From contig NZ_CP155793.1 of NCBI RefSeq assembly GCF_039729145.1, forward strand, positions 2,666,001 through 2,730,000: a DNA stretch of 64,000 nucleotides. The letters run 5' to 3'. The stretch is from Microbacterium sp. SY138. GTDB lineage: Bacteria; Actinomycetota; Actinomycetes; Actinomycetales; Microbacteriaceae. A model generated the notes under the pieces. The model ran no database searches and was not told the DNA's origin. It saw nothing but the letters and a program-made list of their open reading frames with translations. How positions within the stretch are numbered: the stretch's first letter is position 1; the number at the start of each line of letters is the position of its first letter. The translations under genes were made by a program, and so were the position numbers. Shown here in pieces: positions 17,941 to 27,787 of the stretch.

Positions 17941-18813
17941 TCAGACCGCGAGTGACTCCACGATCTCGTCGAGCGTGCGCCCGAACGCGAAGCGGTACCA
18001 GTCCAGGGCGTCCTCGACGGCGAGCCGAGCGACGTGACCGTCCTCGCCGCTGAACGACCATCGCGAGGCGCCTGGGGGCCAGGACGCCATGGTCTCCGGC
18101 TGCGGAACCTCCGTCGACGCGGATGGCGGCAACGGAGGAAGGCCGTGCGCCTGCCGTCCACGCGCCCCCACAGCCGTCGCGAGCCAGAGCTCGGCGAAGG
18201 CGCGGGGACGCAGCGACGCGATCGGTGCGGGGGTCTCCGCGCGGTAGACGACCGTCATGGAGTCGGAACGCACGACGACCCATCGCTCCCCCGCGGCGAG
18301 GAACCGACAGCGCACGTCGGAGTGCAGGTCGATCGTCGCGCCGAGCCGCGCGAGCGCGCCGACGGCCGCTGAGGAGAGCAGCTTCTCCGGAACCTCCCGC
18401 TCGCGGCGGCGCTGTTCCGCCTCCAGGCGCTCGGCCGCGAGCGGCGCGTACTCCACGCTCAGGGCATCCCGATTCGCCGCAGCGCCCGCCGCCAGTCGCC
18501 CGTGCAGCCACTGCGGATCGAGCTGCAGGAAGTAGCGGAAGACGACCGGGATCGGCGACGCCGACCCCCGCAGCCGGCGGTTCCTGACCAGCAGACACAC
18601 GCCGTGGTCCACCGACCACACCGCCGACACGGTGCCGTCGACGACCGCGACCCACGACCATCCGCGGTTCTCGATCTCCGGATGCGTCGCCTCGAGCAGA
18701 TCTGCCAGGCGCGTGCCGTCCGAAAACGACAGGCGACGCGCATGGGACGACATGTCGTCGCCCATCGCGACGCTGTCACGGTCGAGGTCCACGAGCACAG
18801 GAGCAGCGACCAT
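17941..18813 (-). CDS. hypothetical protein
   Basis: 290 residues with no signal peptide or clear membrane helix. Not recognised. There is a Trp-rich region (GWSWVAVVDGTVSAVWSVDH), a charged helical stretch (ERLEAEQRRREREVPEKLL) and a C-terminal segment ending in LDEIVESLAV. The start at ATG 18813 is chosen because TAGCAT lies 7 nt upstream. It is convergent with the mannosyltransferase (26 nt between the ends). Codon usage looks like that of the neighbours, so it is probably a real gene of unknown function. Confidence 0.7.
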   Translation of the reverse strand: MVAAPVLVDLDRDSVAMGDDMSSHARRLSFSDGTRLADLLEATHPEIENRGWSWVAVVDGTVSAVWSVDHGVCLLVRNRRLRGSASPIPVVFRYFLQLDPQWLHGRLAAGAAANRDALSVEYAPLAAERLEAEQRRREREVPEKLLSSAAVGALARLGATIDLHSDVRCRFLAAGERWVVVRSDSMTVVYRAETPAPIASLRPRAFAELWLATAVGARGRQAHGLPPLPPSASTEVPQPETMASWPPGASRWSFSGEDGHVARLAVEDALDWYRFAFGRTLDEIVESLAV

Positions 18814-18820
18814 GACGACG

Positions 18821-18826
18821 ATGCTA
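18821..18826 (-). promoter_or_regulatory. -10 box of leaderless hypothetical gene
   Basis: TAGCAT, 7 nt before ATG 18813. Confidence 0.45.
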
Positions 18827-18842
18827 GCGGGATCGCCTCGCC

Positions 18843-19325
18843 TTAGAGCACCTCGTCCGCGGCGACGTGCTCGACCAGCGGGAGCACACGGCCCGAGAGA
18901 TGCGTGCGCATCGCGATCGACGAGGCGGTGCGCGCGACTCCCGGCACCAGGGCGACCCGATCGAGCACCTCCTGCAGCCGCGTGGCATCGCGCGCCACCA
19001 GCCGCAGCTGCATGTCGCTGGCCCCCGTGACGGTGTGCATGTCGACGATCTCGGGGACGGCATCCGCAAGAGCCGTGGCGACGTCGTCGTGCCCCACCTT
19101 CTGATCGATCTCGACCAGGCAGAACGCGACGACGCCGTAGCCGAAACCCGCCGGATCGATCCGCGGCACGATCGCCTCGATCACCCCGCCCTCGTGCAGG
19201 CGCGCGAGCCGGCTCGTCGCGGTGCCGCGCGCGATCCCGAGTCGCCGTGCGCACTCCAGGATCGGTAGCTGCGGCGACTCCGTGAGCAGGCGGATGAGCT
19301 GGGCGTCGAGGCGATCGATGCGCAT
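18843..19325 (-). CDS. Lrp/AsnC-family transcriptional regulator
   Basis: 160 residues: an N-terminal winged helix-turn-helix (MRIDRLDAQLIRLLTE, then ECARRLGIARGTATSRLARL) and a C-terminal ligand-binding RAM domain (VCF-like strand VVAFCLVEIDQK, then VTGASDMQLRLVARD). Such regulators sense amino acids and control their transport or metabolism. It starts 2 nt after the permease stop and is the last gene of an aminotransferase-permease-Lrp operon. TTGCGCGA repeats upstream of that operon could be its binding sites. Confidence 0.92.
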   Translation of the reverse strand: MRIDRLDAQLIRLLTESPQLPILECARRLGIARGTATSRLARLHEGGVIEAIVPRIDPAGFGYGVVAFCLVEIDQKVGHDDVATALADAVPEIVDMHTVTGASDMQLRLVARDATRLQEVLDRVALVPGVARTASSIAMRTHLSGRVLPLVEHVAADEVL

Positions 19326-19327
19326 CG

Positions 19328-20731
19328 CTACTCCCGTGGGACGCCGGGCCGGGCCACGCTCCTGGTCGCCCGGGCGACGAGGAGGAGGACGGCGGTGAGA
19401 CCCAGCGTGAGCAGCAGCTGGATGCGCGCGGCCTCATCGATCATCGCGAGGGCGATCACCGCGGCGAGCAGCACCAGGCACAGCCACGACAGCCAGGGGA
19501 AGCCCCACATACGCATCGGCATCGCCTCGCCGGCACGATCCGCGCGACGGCGGAGGATGATCTGCGCCACCGCGGTGGCGGTCCAGATCACGAGCAGCGT
19601 CGAGCCGACCACGTTGAGCAGGGCGGGCAGCACCACGTCAGGGAAGGCCCAGTTGAGCCCGACCGTGACGAACCCGAACGCCACGGAGGCCAGCACGGCG
19701 ACGAACGGCACGCCCTTGAGGCTCGTGCGGGTCGCGGCCAGCGGGGCGAGCCCGCGCTCCCCCAGCGAATACGCCATGCGCGAGGCGCCGTAGATGTTGG
19801 CGTTCATGGCCGACAGCAGCGCGATGATCACGATGAGGTCCATCACCAGACCGACGCCGGGCACGTTCAGCGTCTCGAGCACCGCCGAGAAGGGCCCCGC
19901 CTTCACGGCGGGGTCGTTCCAGGGCAGCACAGCCACGATCACGAAGATCGATCCGACGTAGAAGACGAGGATGCGCACGAGCACCTCCCGCACGATGCGG
20001 CGGATGTTGTGCGCGGGATCGTTCGACTCCGCGGCGGCGATCGCGACGACCTCGGTACCTCCGAACGCGAAGACGACGATCAGCAGGGCGCCGGCGATCC
20101 CGGCGATGCCGTTCGGTGCGAAGCCGCCGTTGTCGACCAGGTTCGCGATGCCGGTCGCCGGCACACCGGGGATCAGCCCGACGATCGCGCACACCCCCAC
20201 CACGAGGAAGGCGATGATCGCCGCGACCTTGATCGCCGCGAACCAGAACTCGAAGCGGCCGTAGTTGCGCACTCCGAACAGATTCACCGCGGTGAGCGCG
20301 ACGACGAAGATCAGCACCCACACCCAGGCCGGGATGCCCGGTGTCCAGTTGGCCACGATCGCACCGGCACCGGTCGCCTCCGCGGCGATCACCACGACCA
20401 GCTGGATCCAGTAGAGCCAGCCGACCGCGCTGCCGGCGCTGCGTCCCATCGCCTTCTGGGCATATGAGCTGAAAGCCCCGGAGCTGGGCCGGGCGGCGAC
20501 CATCTCGGCCAGCATCGCCATCACGAGCACGACGATGCCGCCCGCGACCAGGTACGACACCAGCACGGCGGGCCCCGCGATGCTGATCGCCTGACCTGAT
20601 CCGACGAACAGCCCGGCGCCGATCGCACCGCCCAGCCCCATCATCGAGATCTGGCGGCGGGTCAGGCCCGGGTGCAGACCCTTGGTGGTCGTGGTGGTCG
20701 GGGGGATCTCGGTCATGCGGTCATCGGTCAT
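19328..20731 (-). CDS. amino acid permease (APC superfamily, AAT family)
   Basis: 467 residues, about 12 transmembrane helices. The N-terminal TRRQISMMGLGGAIGAGLFV is the AAT-family signature, as in GabP, CycA and AnsP, and indicates proton-coupled uptake of an amino acid. Its ATG overlaps the aminotransferase stop (20728-20731), and it is followed 2 nt later by the Lrp regulator. The aminotransferase partner suggests an aromatic or other transaminable amino acid, but the substrate is inferred. Confidence 0.9.
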   Translation of the reverse strand: MTDDRMTEIPPTTTTTKGLHPGLTRRQISMMGLGGAIGAGLFVGSGQAISIAGPAVLVSYLVAGGIVVLVMAMLAEMVAARPSSGAFSSYAQKAMGRSAGSAVGWLYWIQLVVVIAAEATGAGAIVANWTPGIPAWVWVLIFVVALTAVNLFGVRNYGRFEFWFAAIKVAAIIAFLVVGVCAIVGLIPGVPATGIANLVDNGGFAPNGIAGIAGALLIVVFAFGGTEVVAIAAAESNDPAHNIRRIVREVLVRILVFYVGSIFVIVAVLPWNDPAVKAGPFSAVLETLNVPGVGLVMDLIVIIALLSAMNANIYGASRMAYSLGERGLAPLAATRTSLKGVPFVAVLASVAFGFVTVGLNWAFPDVVLPALLNVVGSTLLVIWTATAVAQIILRRRADRAGEAMPMRMWGFPWLSWLCLVLLAAVIALAMIDEAARIQLLLTLGLTAVLLLVARATRSVARPGVPRE

Positions 20732-21819
20732 GCGCCGACCTCCACACGCTCAGCGGCACCGCGTTCCCGGGCGGCGCCTGCGAGCGCGGCCTCCACCCGG
20801 TCGATGTCCTCCACAGAGCCCGAGGAGATGCGGATGCCCTCCCCGGCGAAGGCGCGCGCGATCACGCCGCCCGCCTGCAGCAGGTGCTCGAGCTCCGCGG
20901 TGCGGTCGGCGGACGGCACCCACACGAAGTTCGCCTGGGACCGGACGGCGGGCCATCCGGCCGCCACGAGCACGGCATGGAGCCGGTCGCGCTGCACGAC
21001 GACCTCGTCGATGCGTGTCGCGAGCTCGTCCTCGGCGTCCAGCGAGGCGAGCGCCGCGGTCTGCGCGAGGTCGGTCACGCCGAACGGCACGGCGACCTTG
21101 CGCTGGTTCTCGGCGACGGCGGCCGGGGCGATCGCATAGCCGATGCGCAGGCCCGCGAGCCCGTAGGCCTTGGAGAACGTGTGCAGCACCGCCACATGCG
21201 GGTGCCGACGGAACAGCTCGATGCCGGCACCTCGACTCTCGGTGCGATCGAAGTGCACATAGGCCTCGTCGATCACCACGAGCACGTCGTGCGGTACCGC
21301 GGCGACGAAGCGCTCGAGCTCGTCGGCGCCGACCACGGTGCCCGTCGGGTTGTTCGGGTTGCACACGAAGATCAGGCGGGTGCGCGGGGTGATCGCCGCG
21401 AGCATCGCGTCGAGGTCGTGTCCGTGGTCTGCGTCGAGCGGCACCGGGACGGGCGTGGCACCGGCGATGCGAACCAGGGACGGGTACGCCTCGAACGAGC
21501 GCCACGCGAAGACGACCTCGTCACCGTCGCCGGCGACCGCGTGGATGAGCTGAGCGGCGATCTCGACCGACCCCGCACCGACCGTGACCTCCGACGGATC
21601 GACGCCGTAGCGGTCGGCCAGCCGTTCGCGCAGGGCGGCGGCGCTCATGTCCGGGTAGCGGTGGATGCCGTCGAGGCGATCGCGCACGGCCGCGACGACC
21701 GAGGGCAGCGGCGGATGCGGGGACTCGTTCGAGGAGAGCTTCGAAGCACCGGCCGGGGCGGAGCGCCCCTGACGGTACGCGGGAACGGCGTCGAGTCCGG
21801 CGCGGGTGGGGAGGGGCAT
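20728..21819 (-). CDS. PLP-dependent aminotransferase, HisC/Pat type
   Basis: Fold-type I aminotransferase close to histidinol-phosphate and phenylalanine aminotransferases. Motifs: SKLSSNESPHPPLP, the substrate loop CNPNNPTGT, VVIDEAYVHF and the PLP lysine in HTFSKAYGLAGLRIGY, with R in the C-terminal GIRISSGS. The start at ATG 21819 gives the usual Pat-like N-terminus (MPLPTRAGLDAVPAYRQG); ATG 21846 adds nine residues. No other his genes are nearby, so it is more likely an aromatic aminotransferase or a second HisC paralog. First gene of the operon with permease and Lrp. Confidence 0.88.
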   Translation of the reverse strand: MPLPTRAGLDAVPAYRQGRSAPAGASKLSSNESPHPPLPSVVAAVRDRLDGIHRYPDMSAAALRERLADRYGVDPSEVTVGAGSVEIAAQLIHAVAGDGDEVVFAWRSFEAYPSLVRIAGATPVPVPLDADHGHDLDAMLAAITPRTRLIFVCNPNNPTGTVVGADELERFVAAVPHDVLVVIDEAYVHFDRTESRGAGIELFRRHPHVAVLHTFSKAYGLAGLRIGYAIAPAAVAENQRKVAVPFGVTDLAQTAALASLDAEDELATRIDEVVVQRDRLHAVLVAAGWPAVRSQANFVWVPSADRTAELEHLLQAGGVIARAFAGEGIRISSGSVEDIDRVEAALAGAARERGAAERVEVGA

Positions 21820-21882
21820 CGTCAGAGCGTCCTTGCTGTGATCCATGGGCGGCCCCCGAGCGGCACCGCCTGCTGTCGCGCA

Positions 21883-21912
21883 ACAGTAGAACGGATCGCA
21901 TCCACTGGGCAA
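21883..21912 (-). promoter_or_regulatory. putative promoter of the aminotransferase operon
   Basis: TTGCCC (21907-21912), 18-bp spacer and TACTGT (21883-21888) on the minus strand. Two GTTGCGCGA copies flank it (near 21877 and 21937) and may bind the Lrp-type regulator. Confidence 0.35.
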
Positions 21913-21986
21913 TCGGCGCACCGGAAGCTGCGCATCTCGCGCAACCGACCGCCACTCCTGGGGCAACGGTTAGTCAGATTGCACAG

Positions 21987-22730
21987 TCACGCTGTCGCGA
22001 TCGCGGGCGCCGCGAGGCGGAAGCCGATGCCCACAGCGACGAGGTCCGCCTCGTACGCCCCGTGCCGTCGGGCGCAGCGGGCAAGATCCACGTCGTGGCG
22101 GAACGCTCCGCCGCGCGTGATGTGCGGGTCGGCCGCCCAGTCCTCGACGGCAGGGACGTCATCGGGCGCCCCCGGATACGGCGCGTACAGGGTCGAGGTC
22201 CACTCGTCGACGTTGCCGGCCATGTCGAGCACCCCGAACGGACTGGCGCCTTCGGGAAACGAACCGACGGGTGTCGTGGTGCCGAGTCCCAGGTCGAACA
22301 GGTTCGCCCGGCCCTGGACGTACTCGTCACCCCACGGGAACTCGCGGGTGTCGTCGCCGCGCGCCGCCCGCTCCCACTCGTCTTCGGTGGGCAGGCGGGC
22401 GTCCACACCGTGCTGCGAGCCGATCCAGGCGGCGTACGCGGTGGCCTCGTGCCACGAGACCCCGACCACCGGATGCTCGTCGATGCCGGAGATGGCACGG
22501 GCGCCGGTCGCCTCCGCGAACGCCGTCCACTGCGCCACCGTCACCGGGGTGCGGGCGAGTCGGAACGCCGGGACGGCGACCGCCAGGCGCGGCGTCTCCT
22601 TCCGATACCAGGCGGGCGGAACACCGGTGGCGGCATACCGGACGGTGAGGGCATCGATCTGATCGAGCGGCGTTCCCCGCTGCAGTGTCCCCGCCGGGAT
22701 GTCGACCCACTCGATGTGCTGCACGGTCAT
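21987..22730 (-). CDS. SUMF1/FGE-fold protein without the FGE cysteine pair
   Basis: 247-residue protein with the formylglycine-generating-enzyme (SUMF1) fold. Visible motifs are the N-terminal WVDIPAGTLQRGT, RTPVTVAQW, HPVVGVSWHEATAYAAW, LPTEDEWERAARG, GNVDEWTS and TRGGAFRHD. True FGE has two catalytic cysteines four residues apart after RGGSF; here only one Cys is in this region (LARCARRHG), so it is probably not a sulfatase activator. Related domains act in other oxidations or in ligand binding; the role is unknown. The start at ATG 22730 has GGAGGA 7 nt upstream. 68 nt separate it from the DUF255 gene upstream. Confidence 0.85.
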   Translation of the reverse strand: MTVQHIEWVDIPAGTLQRGTPLDQIDALTVRYAATGVPPAWYRKETPRLAVAVPAFRLARTPVTVAQWTAFAEATGARAISGIDEHPVVGVSWHEATAYAAWIGSQHGVDARLPTEDEWERAARGDDTREFPWGDEYVQGRANLFDLGLGTTTPVGSFPEGASPFGVLDMAGNVDEWTSTLYAPYPGAPDDVPAVEDWAADPHITRGGAFRHDVDLARCARRHGAYEADLVAVGIGFRLAAPAIATA

Positions 22731-22798
22731 GCCCGTTCCTCCCTCGAAACCGGTTCGTTCCCAGCGTAGGAGCCCCCGGCGGGAGCGCGGGCCGACCG

Positions 22799-24601
22799 TC
22801 AGCGCCCGACCGACACCTCGGCGGGATCGCTCACCGGCAGTCGGCACACGAACGCCCGGCAGTCGTAGGCGCGTTCCGTCGTCGCATCCTTGCCCTGGAA
22901 CAGGGCGAATCCCGCATCCGCGAACGATCGCGCCTGCTCGGCGCTGACCACGGCGACCACCTCGGCGTCCGCACCCCTGCCCGCCACGGCCAGGGCGCTG
23001 TCACGTGCTTCGGTGACGACGACGAGCTGGCGAGGCGGAACGGCGAGTCCTGCGGCCACCCGCAGCAGCGTGCCGTGGGCGAACGGCTGCTCCCGAGAGC
23101 GCTCGGCGAGCACGCGCACCGTCGAGACGGTCGCTTCGCGATATCGCTCCCCCGCCCCCAGCCACCAGGCCGTCAGGGCGGCACCGGCGACGGCCGCCGC
23201 GTCTGAGGGCAGGTCGCCATCGGTCTGATCAGGCGACGTCGCGATGCCCTGGGCCGACAGGAGCGGGTCGTCACCGGCCGCCCCCTCGAGAGCCTCGTCG
23301 AGGACGACGCGCGCCTCGACCGCCCACCCCGCGTCGCCCGTCGCCAGGGCGAGCGCGAACAGACCGTCGGCGAGCAGCCCGAGGTCGGCGGCGGTCGCGA
23401 CCGCGGCGGATGCCCGCCCGTCGAGGGAAGCACGTACCAGGGCACCGTCGGCATCCCGGTTGATCCGCAGCACCTGTTCCGCAGCGGAAGTGGCCGCGTC
23501 GATCCAGCCCTGCTCCCCGAAGGCCGCCCCCGCCCGGGCGAGGGCGCCGATCGCGAGTCCGTTCCAACCGGTGATCACCTTCCCGTCGACCGCCGGCACC
23601 TCCAGACCCGCGCGGTCGGCGAGGGCGCGGAGGTAGTACCCGCCCTCGTTGCGCACGCCGTCGATCGTCGACTCCGAGTCCTGCGCCGCACCGAATCCCC
23701 CGCCGTCGCGCTGGAGCACGTCGATCAGGAAGGAGGCGATGCCCCGCACGGTCTGCTCGTCTCCCGCGTCGCGCGCGATCTCGAGCAGCTGCGCGTTGTC
23801 GGTCAGCATCCGCTCGTAGTGCGGCACGGTCCAGTCACGCTGTGTCGCATAACGGAAGAATCCTCCATCGGCGTCGCGCAGGTCCGAACCCGCCATCGCA
23901 GCGAGCGCGCGTGCCGCCGCGGCCGCCGCCTCGGGAGCGCCTTCTCGCACGAGCGGATGCTGCAGGAATCGCAGCGTCGTGGCGACGGGGAACTTGGGCG
24001 CACCTCCGAAGCCGCCGAACTGCCGATCCTCGCGCTGCGCGATGGACGCGGCCGCCGCGGCGATCGCCACCATGTCCGGCAGGTCGGATGGTGTGGATTC
24101 CGCCGCCCGGGCGAGCGCGTCGGTCACGGCATCCGCCGACTCCTCCGCCTGCGCACGACGCAGCGTCCACGCCTCCCGCACCGCCGCGAGCACGTCGCGG
24201 AATGCCGGCAGCGGCGGCCGGGCTTCCGGTGGCCAGTAGGTGCCGGCATAGAAGGTGCGCCCACGCGGTGTGGCGAACACGGTGAGCGGCCAGCCGAGGT
24301 TCTGCGTGAAGGCGGAGGCCGCGGCCATGTAGGCGCCGTCCACCTGCGGGTGCTCCTCACGGTCGACTTTGACGGCCACGAACCCGTCGTTGATGAGCGC
24401 GGCGGTGGCCGGGTCGGCGAACGACTCCCGAGCCATCACATGGCACCAGTGGCAGGTCGAGTAGCCGATCGAGATCAGGAGCGGCACATCCCGCCGCCGC
24501 GCCTCGTCGAATGCCTCCTCGCCCCACGGGTACCAGTCGACGGGGTTGTCGGCGTGCGCGCGGAGATACGGGCTGAGAGTGTCGGCGAGCCGATTGGTCA
24601 T
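22799..24601 (-). CDS. DUF255 thioredoxin-domain protein (YyaL/SPATA20 family)
   Basis: 600 residues, close to the usual family length. An N-terminal thioredoxin-like DUF255 domain (residues ~1-165) has the hallmark [19 protein letters not shown] and a CxxC-type STCHWCHVM. It is followed by an (alpha/alpha)6-barrel region resembling N-acylglucosamine epimerases. The family is widespread and conserved, but its biochemical role is unsettled; redox or cellobiose-epimerase-like functions have been proposed. The start at ATG 24601 is supported by TAGCGT 6 nt upstream. Confidence 0.9.
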   Translation of the reverse strand: MTNRLADTLSPYLRAHADNPVDWYPWGEEAFDEARRRDVPLLISIGYSTCHWCHVMARESFADPATAALINDGFVAVKVDREEHPQVDGAYMAAASAFTQNLGWPLTVFATPRGRTFYAGTYWPPEARPPLPAFRDVLAAVREAWTLRRAQAEESADAVTDALARAAESTPSDLPDMVAIAAAAASIAQREDRQFGGFGGAPKFPVATTLRFLQHPLVREGAPEAAAAAARALAAMAGSDLRDADGGFFRYATQRDWTVPHYERMLTDNAQLLEIARDAGDEQTVRGIASFLIDVLQRDGGGFGAAQDSESTIDGVRNEGGYYLRALADRAGLEVPAVDGKVITGWNGLAIGALARAGAAFGEQGWIDAATSAAEQVLRINRDADGALVRASLDGRASAAVATAADLGLLADGLFALALATGDAGWAVEARVVLDEALEGAAGDDPLLSAQGIATSPDQTDGDLPSDAAAVAGAALTAWWLGAGERYREATVSTVRVLAERSREQPFAHGTLLRVAAGLAVPPRQLVVVTEARDSALAVAGRGADAEVVAVVSAEQARSFADAGFALFQGKDATTERAYDCRAFVCRLPVSDPAEVSVGR

Positions 24602-24607
24602 GCCTTC

Positions 24608-24613
24608 ACGCTA
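24608..24613 (-). promoter_or_regulatory. -10 box of leaderless DUF255 gene
   Basis: TAGCGT, 6 nt before ATG 24601. Confidence 0.5.
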
Positions 24614-24634
24614 CGCCGCGCGGAGGGGGTGCGG

Positions 24635-25204
24635 TCAGCCGACGAGCAGCTCGATCGGACGCGATGCCGCATACCCCACCAGCGGAAGGGCGCGCTCGGC
24701 AGCCAACGCGATGCGGGCCTCGAGCACCTCGGAGGCGATCTCGTAGCCGTCGAAGTCGGTGTTGCTCGCGTAGACGCCGAGCGGAAGGGTGAGCGCCTGG
24801 AAGAACGCGAACAGCGGACGCAGCTGGTGCTCGATGATCAACGCGTGCTTCTCGCCGCCACCGGTCGCGGCGAGCAGCACCGGCTTGCCCACCAGGTCGT
24901 ACTGGCCGACGAAATCGAACAGGTGCTTGAAGAGCCCCGTGAACGACGCCCGGTAGACGGGGCTGCCCACGATCAGCAGGTCGGCCGATTCGATCGCCTG
25001 CAGCTGCGCCTCGACCTCCGGCGGCAGCTGATCGCGCTGCAGCGCGCCGGCCAGTCCCGGACCGATCTGCGTCAGTTCGATGAGCTGCGACTCGACCTCG
25101 GCGCGCTCGGCGATGGCGGCCGTGATCGCGCGGACGAGGGCGGTCGTCTTGCTGGGCTCGTGGAGGGATCCCGACACGGCGACGACACGGAACGGAGCTG
25201 TCAT
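24635..25204 (-). CDS. NAD(P)H-dependent FMN reductase (SsuE/MsuE type)
   Basis: 189 residues, flavodoxin-like fold. VVAVSGSLHEPSKT is the phosphate-binding loop, and LLIVGSPVYRASFTGLFKHL is the family hallmark of SsuE/MsuE reductases, which feed FMNH2 to two-component monooxygenases. No monooxygenase is adjacent; the two luciferase-like enzymes at 38.8 and 45.1 kb are possible distant partners. ATG 25204 has TACCGT 6 nt upstream. Confidence 0.9.
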   Translation of the reverse strand: MTAPFRVVAVSGSLHEPSKTTALVRAITAAIAERAEVESQLIELTQIGPGLAGALQRDQLPPEVEAQLQAIESADLLIVGSPVYRASFTGLFKHLFDFVGQYDLVGKPVLLAATGGGEKHALIIEHQLRPLFAFFQALTLPLGVYASNTDFDGYEIASEVLEARIALAAERALPLVGYAASRPIELLVG

Positions 25205-25210
25205 GCCTCG

Positions 25211-25216
25211 ACGGTA
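25211..25216 (-). promoter_or_regulatory. -10 box of leaderless FMN reductase promoter
   Basis: TACCGT, 6 nt before ATG 25204. Confidence 0.5.
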
Positions 25217-25224
25217 CTCACGAC

Positions 25225-25259
25225 GACGCCCCGTGTCGCGCGAGGCGACACGGGGCGTC
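25225..25259 (-). terminator. terminator hairpin after the aldo/keto reductase
   Basis: A perfect 15-bp inverted repeat (25225-25239 with 25245-25259, loop GCGAG) ~35 nt downstream of the reductase stop, no U-tract. It also insulates the next promoter at 25211-25216. Confidence 0.7.
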
Positions 25260-25294
25260 ATGTAGGCCCGACGGCCCTGTCTCCGCGGAGCGGG

Positions 25295-26143
<849 letters not shown>

Positions 26144-26185
26144 TGACCTGTGATGACAGGTCGGACCGGCCGGTGACGAAAGAAG

Positions 26186-26800
26186 TCAGTCGAGCCCGTC
26201 GAGCCCCTGCGACATGGCCTGGAAGGCCTCGACAGCGCGCTCCGCGGGACGAGCACCGTCGGGATCCGCCGCCCACTGCTCGAGACCGACGCGGATGGAG
26301 GCCGTCGCGACAGCGGCGAGCAGAGCCGCATCCCACACCGCGATCCCCCACTCCCGGAGGATCGCTCGCAGTCGACGCTCGGAGTCGTCGTTGACGCGCA
26401 GCCAGACATCGCGCATCGCCGTGTCGTCGTCGAGGCCCCGGAGCACGCCGAGCATCGTGTCGAGTTCGAGCCCCTCGGATGACCGCCCCCCTGACCCGTC
26501 CTCGGCGAGCTGGGCGTGGATCACGGCGGGGATCCGCTCCCGCAGCGAAAGCTCCCCCACCTGCGCGAATGCCTCCTGCCAGCGCTGGGCGCCGACGCTG
26601 AGGATGGGCGTGATCGCGTCTTCCTTCCGGGCGAAGTACCGGTAGAACGTACGCACCGAGACACCCGCGCGCGCCGCGATCTGCTCGGCGGTGACCCCCG
26701 CCACGCTCTGCTCGGCGAACAGCGCGGCGGCGGCGGCCGCGATGTCCCGCTCGGTCGCGGCCCGGCGGCGTTCGGTGAGGGTCGAGGTCTCCACCGTCAC
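26186..26800 (-). CDS. TetR-family transcriptional regulator
   Basis: 204 residues. The N-terminal TetR helix-turn-helix is clear (ATERDIAAAAAALFAEQSVA, TAEQIAARAGVSVRTFYRYF, then KEDAITPIL). The C-terminal helical domain matches the MftR-like TetR_C family (about residues 90-195) and ends AFQAMSQGLDGLD. The start is assigned to GTG 26800; GTG 26794 is equally possible. It is divergent from the SDR gene, with paired inverted repeats between them that are its likely operator. Confidence 0.88.
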   Translation of the reverse strand: MTVETSTLTERRRAATERDIAAAAAALFAEQSVAGVTAEQIAARAGVSVRTFYRYFARKEDAITPILSVGAQRWQEAFAQVGELSLRERIPAVIHAQLAEDGSGGRSSEGLELDTMLGVLRGLDDDTAMRDVWLRVNDDSERRLRAILREWGIAVWDAALLAAVATASIRVGLEQWAADPDGARPAERAVEAFQAMSQGLDGLD

Positions 26801-26843
26801 AGCGTACGGGAATAGGCGAACGCCGCGGCAGGTTGGGTCTATG

Positions 26844-26876
26844 TGGCACGTTCTGCCATACAGGCATAGTCTGCCT
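26844..26876 (+). promoter_or_regulatory. putative TetR operator, two inverted repeats
   Basis: TGGCA-5-TGCCA (26844-26858) and AGGCA-5-TGCCT (26862-26876), centres 18 bp apart, between the divergent tetR and SDR genes. This layout allows two dimers to bind one face of the helix. Confidence 0.55.
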
Positions 26877-26944
26877 ACAACGGAACGTCGCCTCGCGACA
26901 CCATCACCGCATCCACCACGACATTCACCACGAAAGGGAAGATC

Positions 26945-27730
26945 ATGAACCGCTACGAAGGACGTCGGGCGCTCGTCACCGGCGGAGGGTCGGGCATCGG
27001 TCAGGCCACCGTGCTGCGCATGCTCCGCGAAGGCGGCAGCGTCGTCGCCGCCGACGTCAGCACCGCGGGTCTCGAAGACACGGTCGCCCAGGCCGGCGCA
27101 CTCGCCGAACGCCTCACGACCGTCACGATGAACATCGCCGACGAAGCCTCCGTGGCTGCCGGCGTCGCCGAGGCCGTCGCTGCTCTGGGCGGACTCGACG
27201 TGCTCGTGAACGCCGCCGGAATCCTGCGCTCCTCGCACACCCACGAGACGACGCTCGACCAGTTCGAGCAGGTCATCCGGATCAACCTGGTCGGCACGTT
27301 CCTCGTGATCCGCGCGGCGATCCCCGCACTGCTCGACGGCTCGTCGTCCGCCGTGGTGAACTTCAGCTCGACCTCAGCCGGCTTCGCGCACCCCTACATG
27401 GCTGCCTACGCGGCCAGCAAGGGCGGCGTGCAGTCGATGACCCACGCGCTCGCCGCCGAATACGCGAAGAGCGGGATCCGCTTCACCGCGGTGCAGCCCG
27501 GGTCGATCTCGTCCGGCATGACCGACGGATCCGGCCAGAGCAACCAGAGCAACGGTCCGGGCCTGCCCGCCGACGCCGACATGAGCCTGTTCATGAAGCT
27601 CGCGCCCGCGATCGGTCAGGGTTTCGCCGGACCGGAATCGGTCGCCGGCGTCGTGGCGATGCTCGCGAGCGAAGACGGTGCCTTCATCACCGGCACCGAG
27701 GTGCGCATCGACGGCGGCACGCACTTCTGA
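26945..27730 (+). CDS. short-chain dehydrogenase/reductase
   Basis: 261 residues, classical SDR Rossmann fold. Cofactor motif TGGGSGIG (residues ~12-19), NAAG (~88), catalytic Ser in NFSSTSAG and YxxxK as YAASK. The C-terminus ends with the common FITGTEVRIDGGTHF. The D after the second strand (VVAADVS) favours NAD(H). Start ATG 26945 with AAAGGGA upstream. It is divergent from and probably controlled by the TetR protein. The substrate is unknown; the family includes 3-oxoacyl-ACP and hydroxysteroid-type dehydrogenases. Confidence 0.92.
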   Translation: MNRYEGRRALVTGGGSGIGQATVLRMLREGGSVVAADVSTAGLEDTVAQAGALAERLTTVTMNIADEASVAAGVAEAVAALGGLDVLVNAAGILRSSHTHETTLDQFEQVIRINLVGTFLVIRAAIPALLDGSSSAVVNFSSTSAGFAHPYMAAYAASKGGVQSMTHALAAEYAKSGIRFTAVQPGSISSGMTDGSGQSNQSNGPGLPADADMSLFMKLAPAIGQGFAGPESVAGVVAMLASEDGAFITGTEVRIDGGTHF

Positions 27731-27738
27731 GAGACACC

Positions 27739-27768
27739 GGTGGGGGCACCCGATCCGGTGCCCCCACC
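27739..27768. terminator. bidirectional terminator hairpin
   Basis: A perfect 12-bp inverted repeat (27739-27750 with 27757-27768, 6-nt loop) between the convergent SDR gene and the large secreted-protein gene; it could serve both. Confidence 0.65.
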
Positions 27769-27787
27769 CGCGCACTCGTTCCTGAGT

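Noticed and set aside
16295..18661. 788-codon minus-strand frame across the mannosyltransferase
   Set aside because: The opposite strand encodes a recognisable GT39 enzyme; this translation is Arg/His/Asp-rich without motifs.
20728..21819. Histidine-biosynthesis HisC
   Set aside because: No other his gene is adjacent; operon partners are a permease and an Lrp regulator, so an aromatic or general role is more likely. Sequence alone cannot decide.
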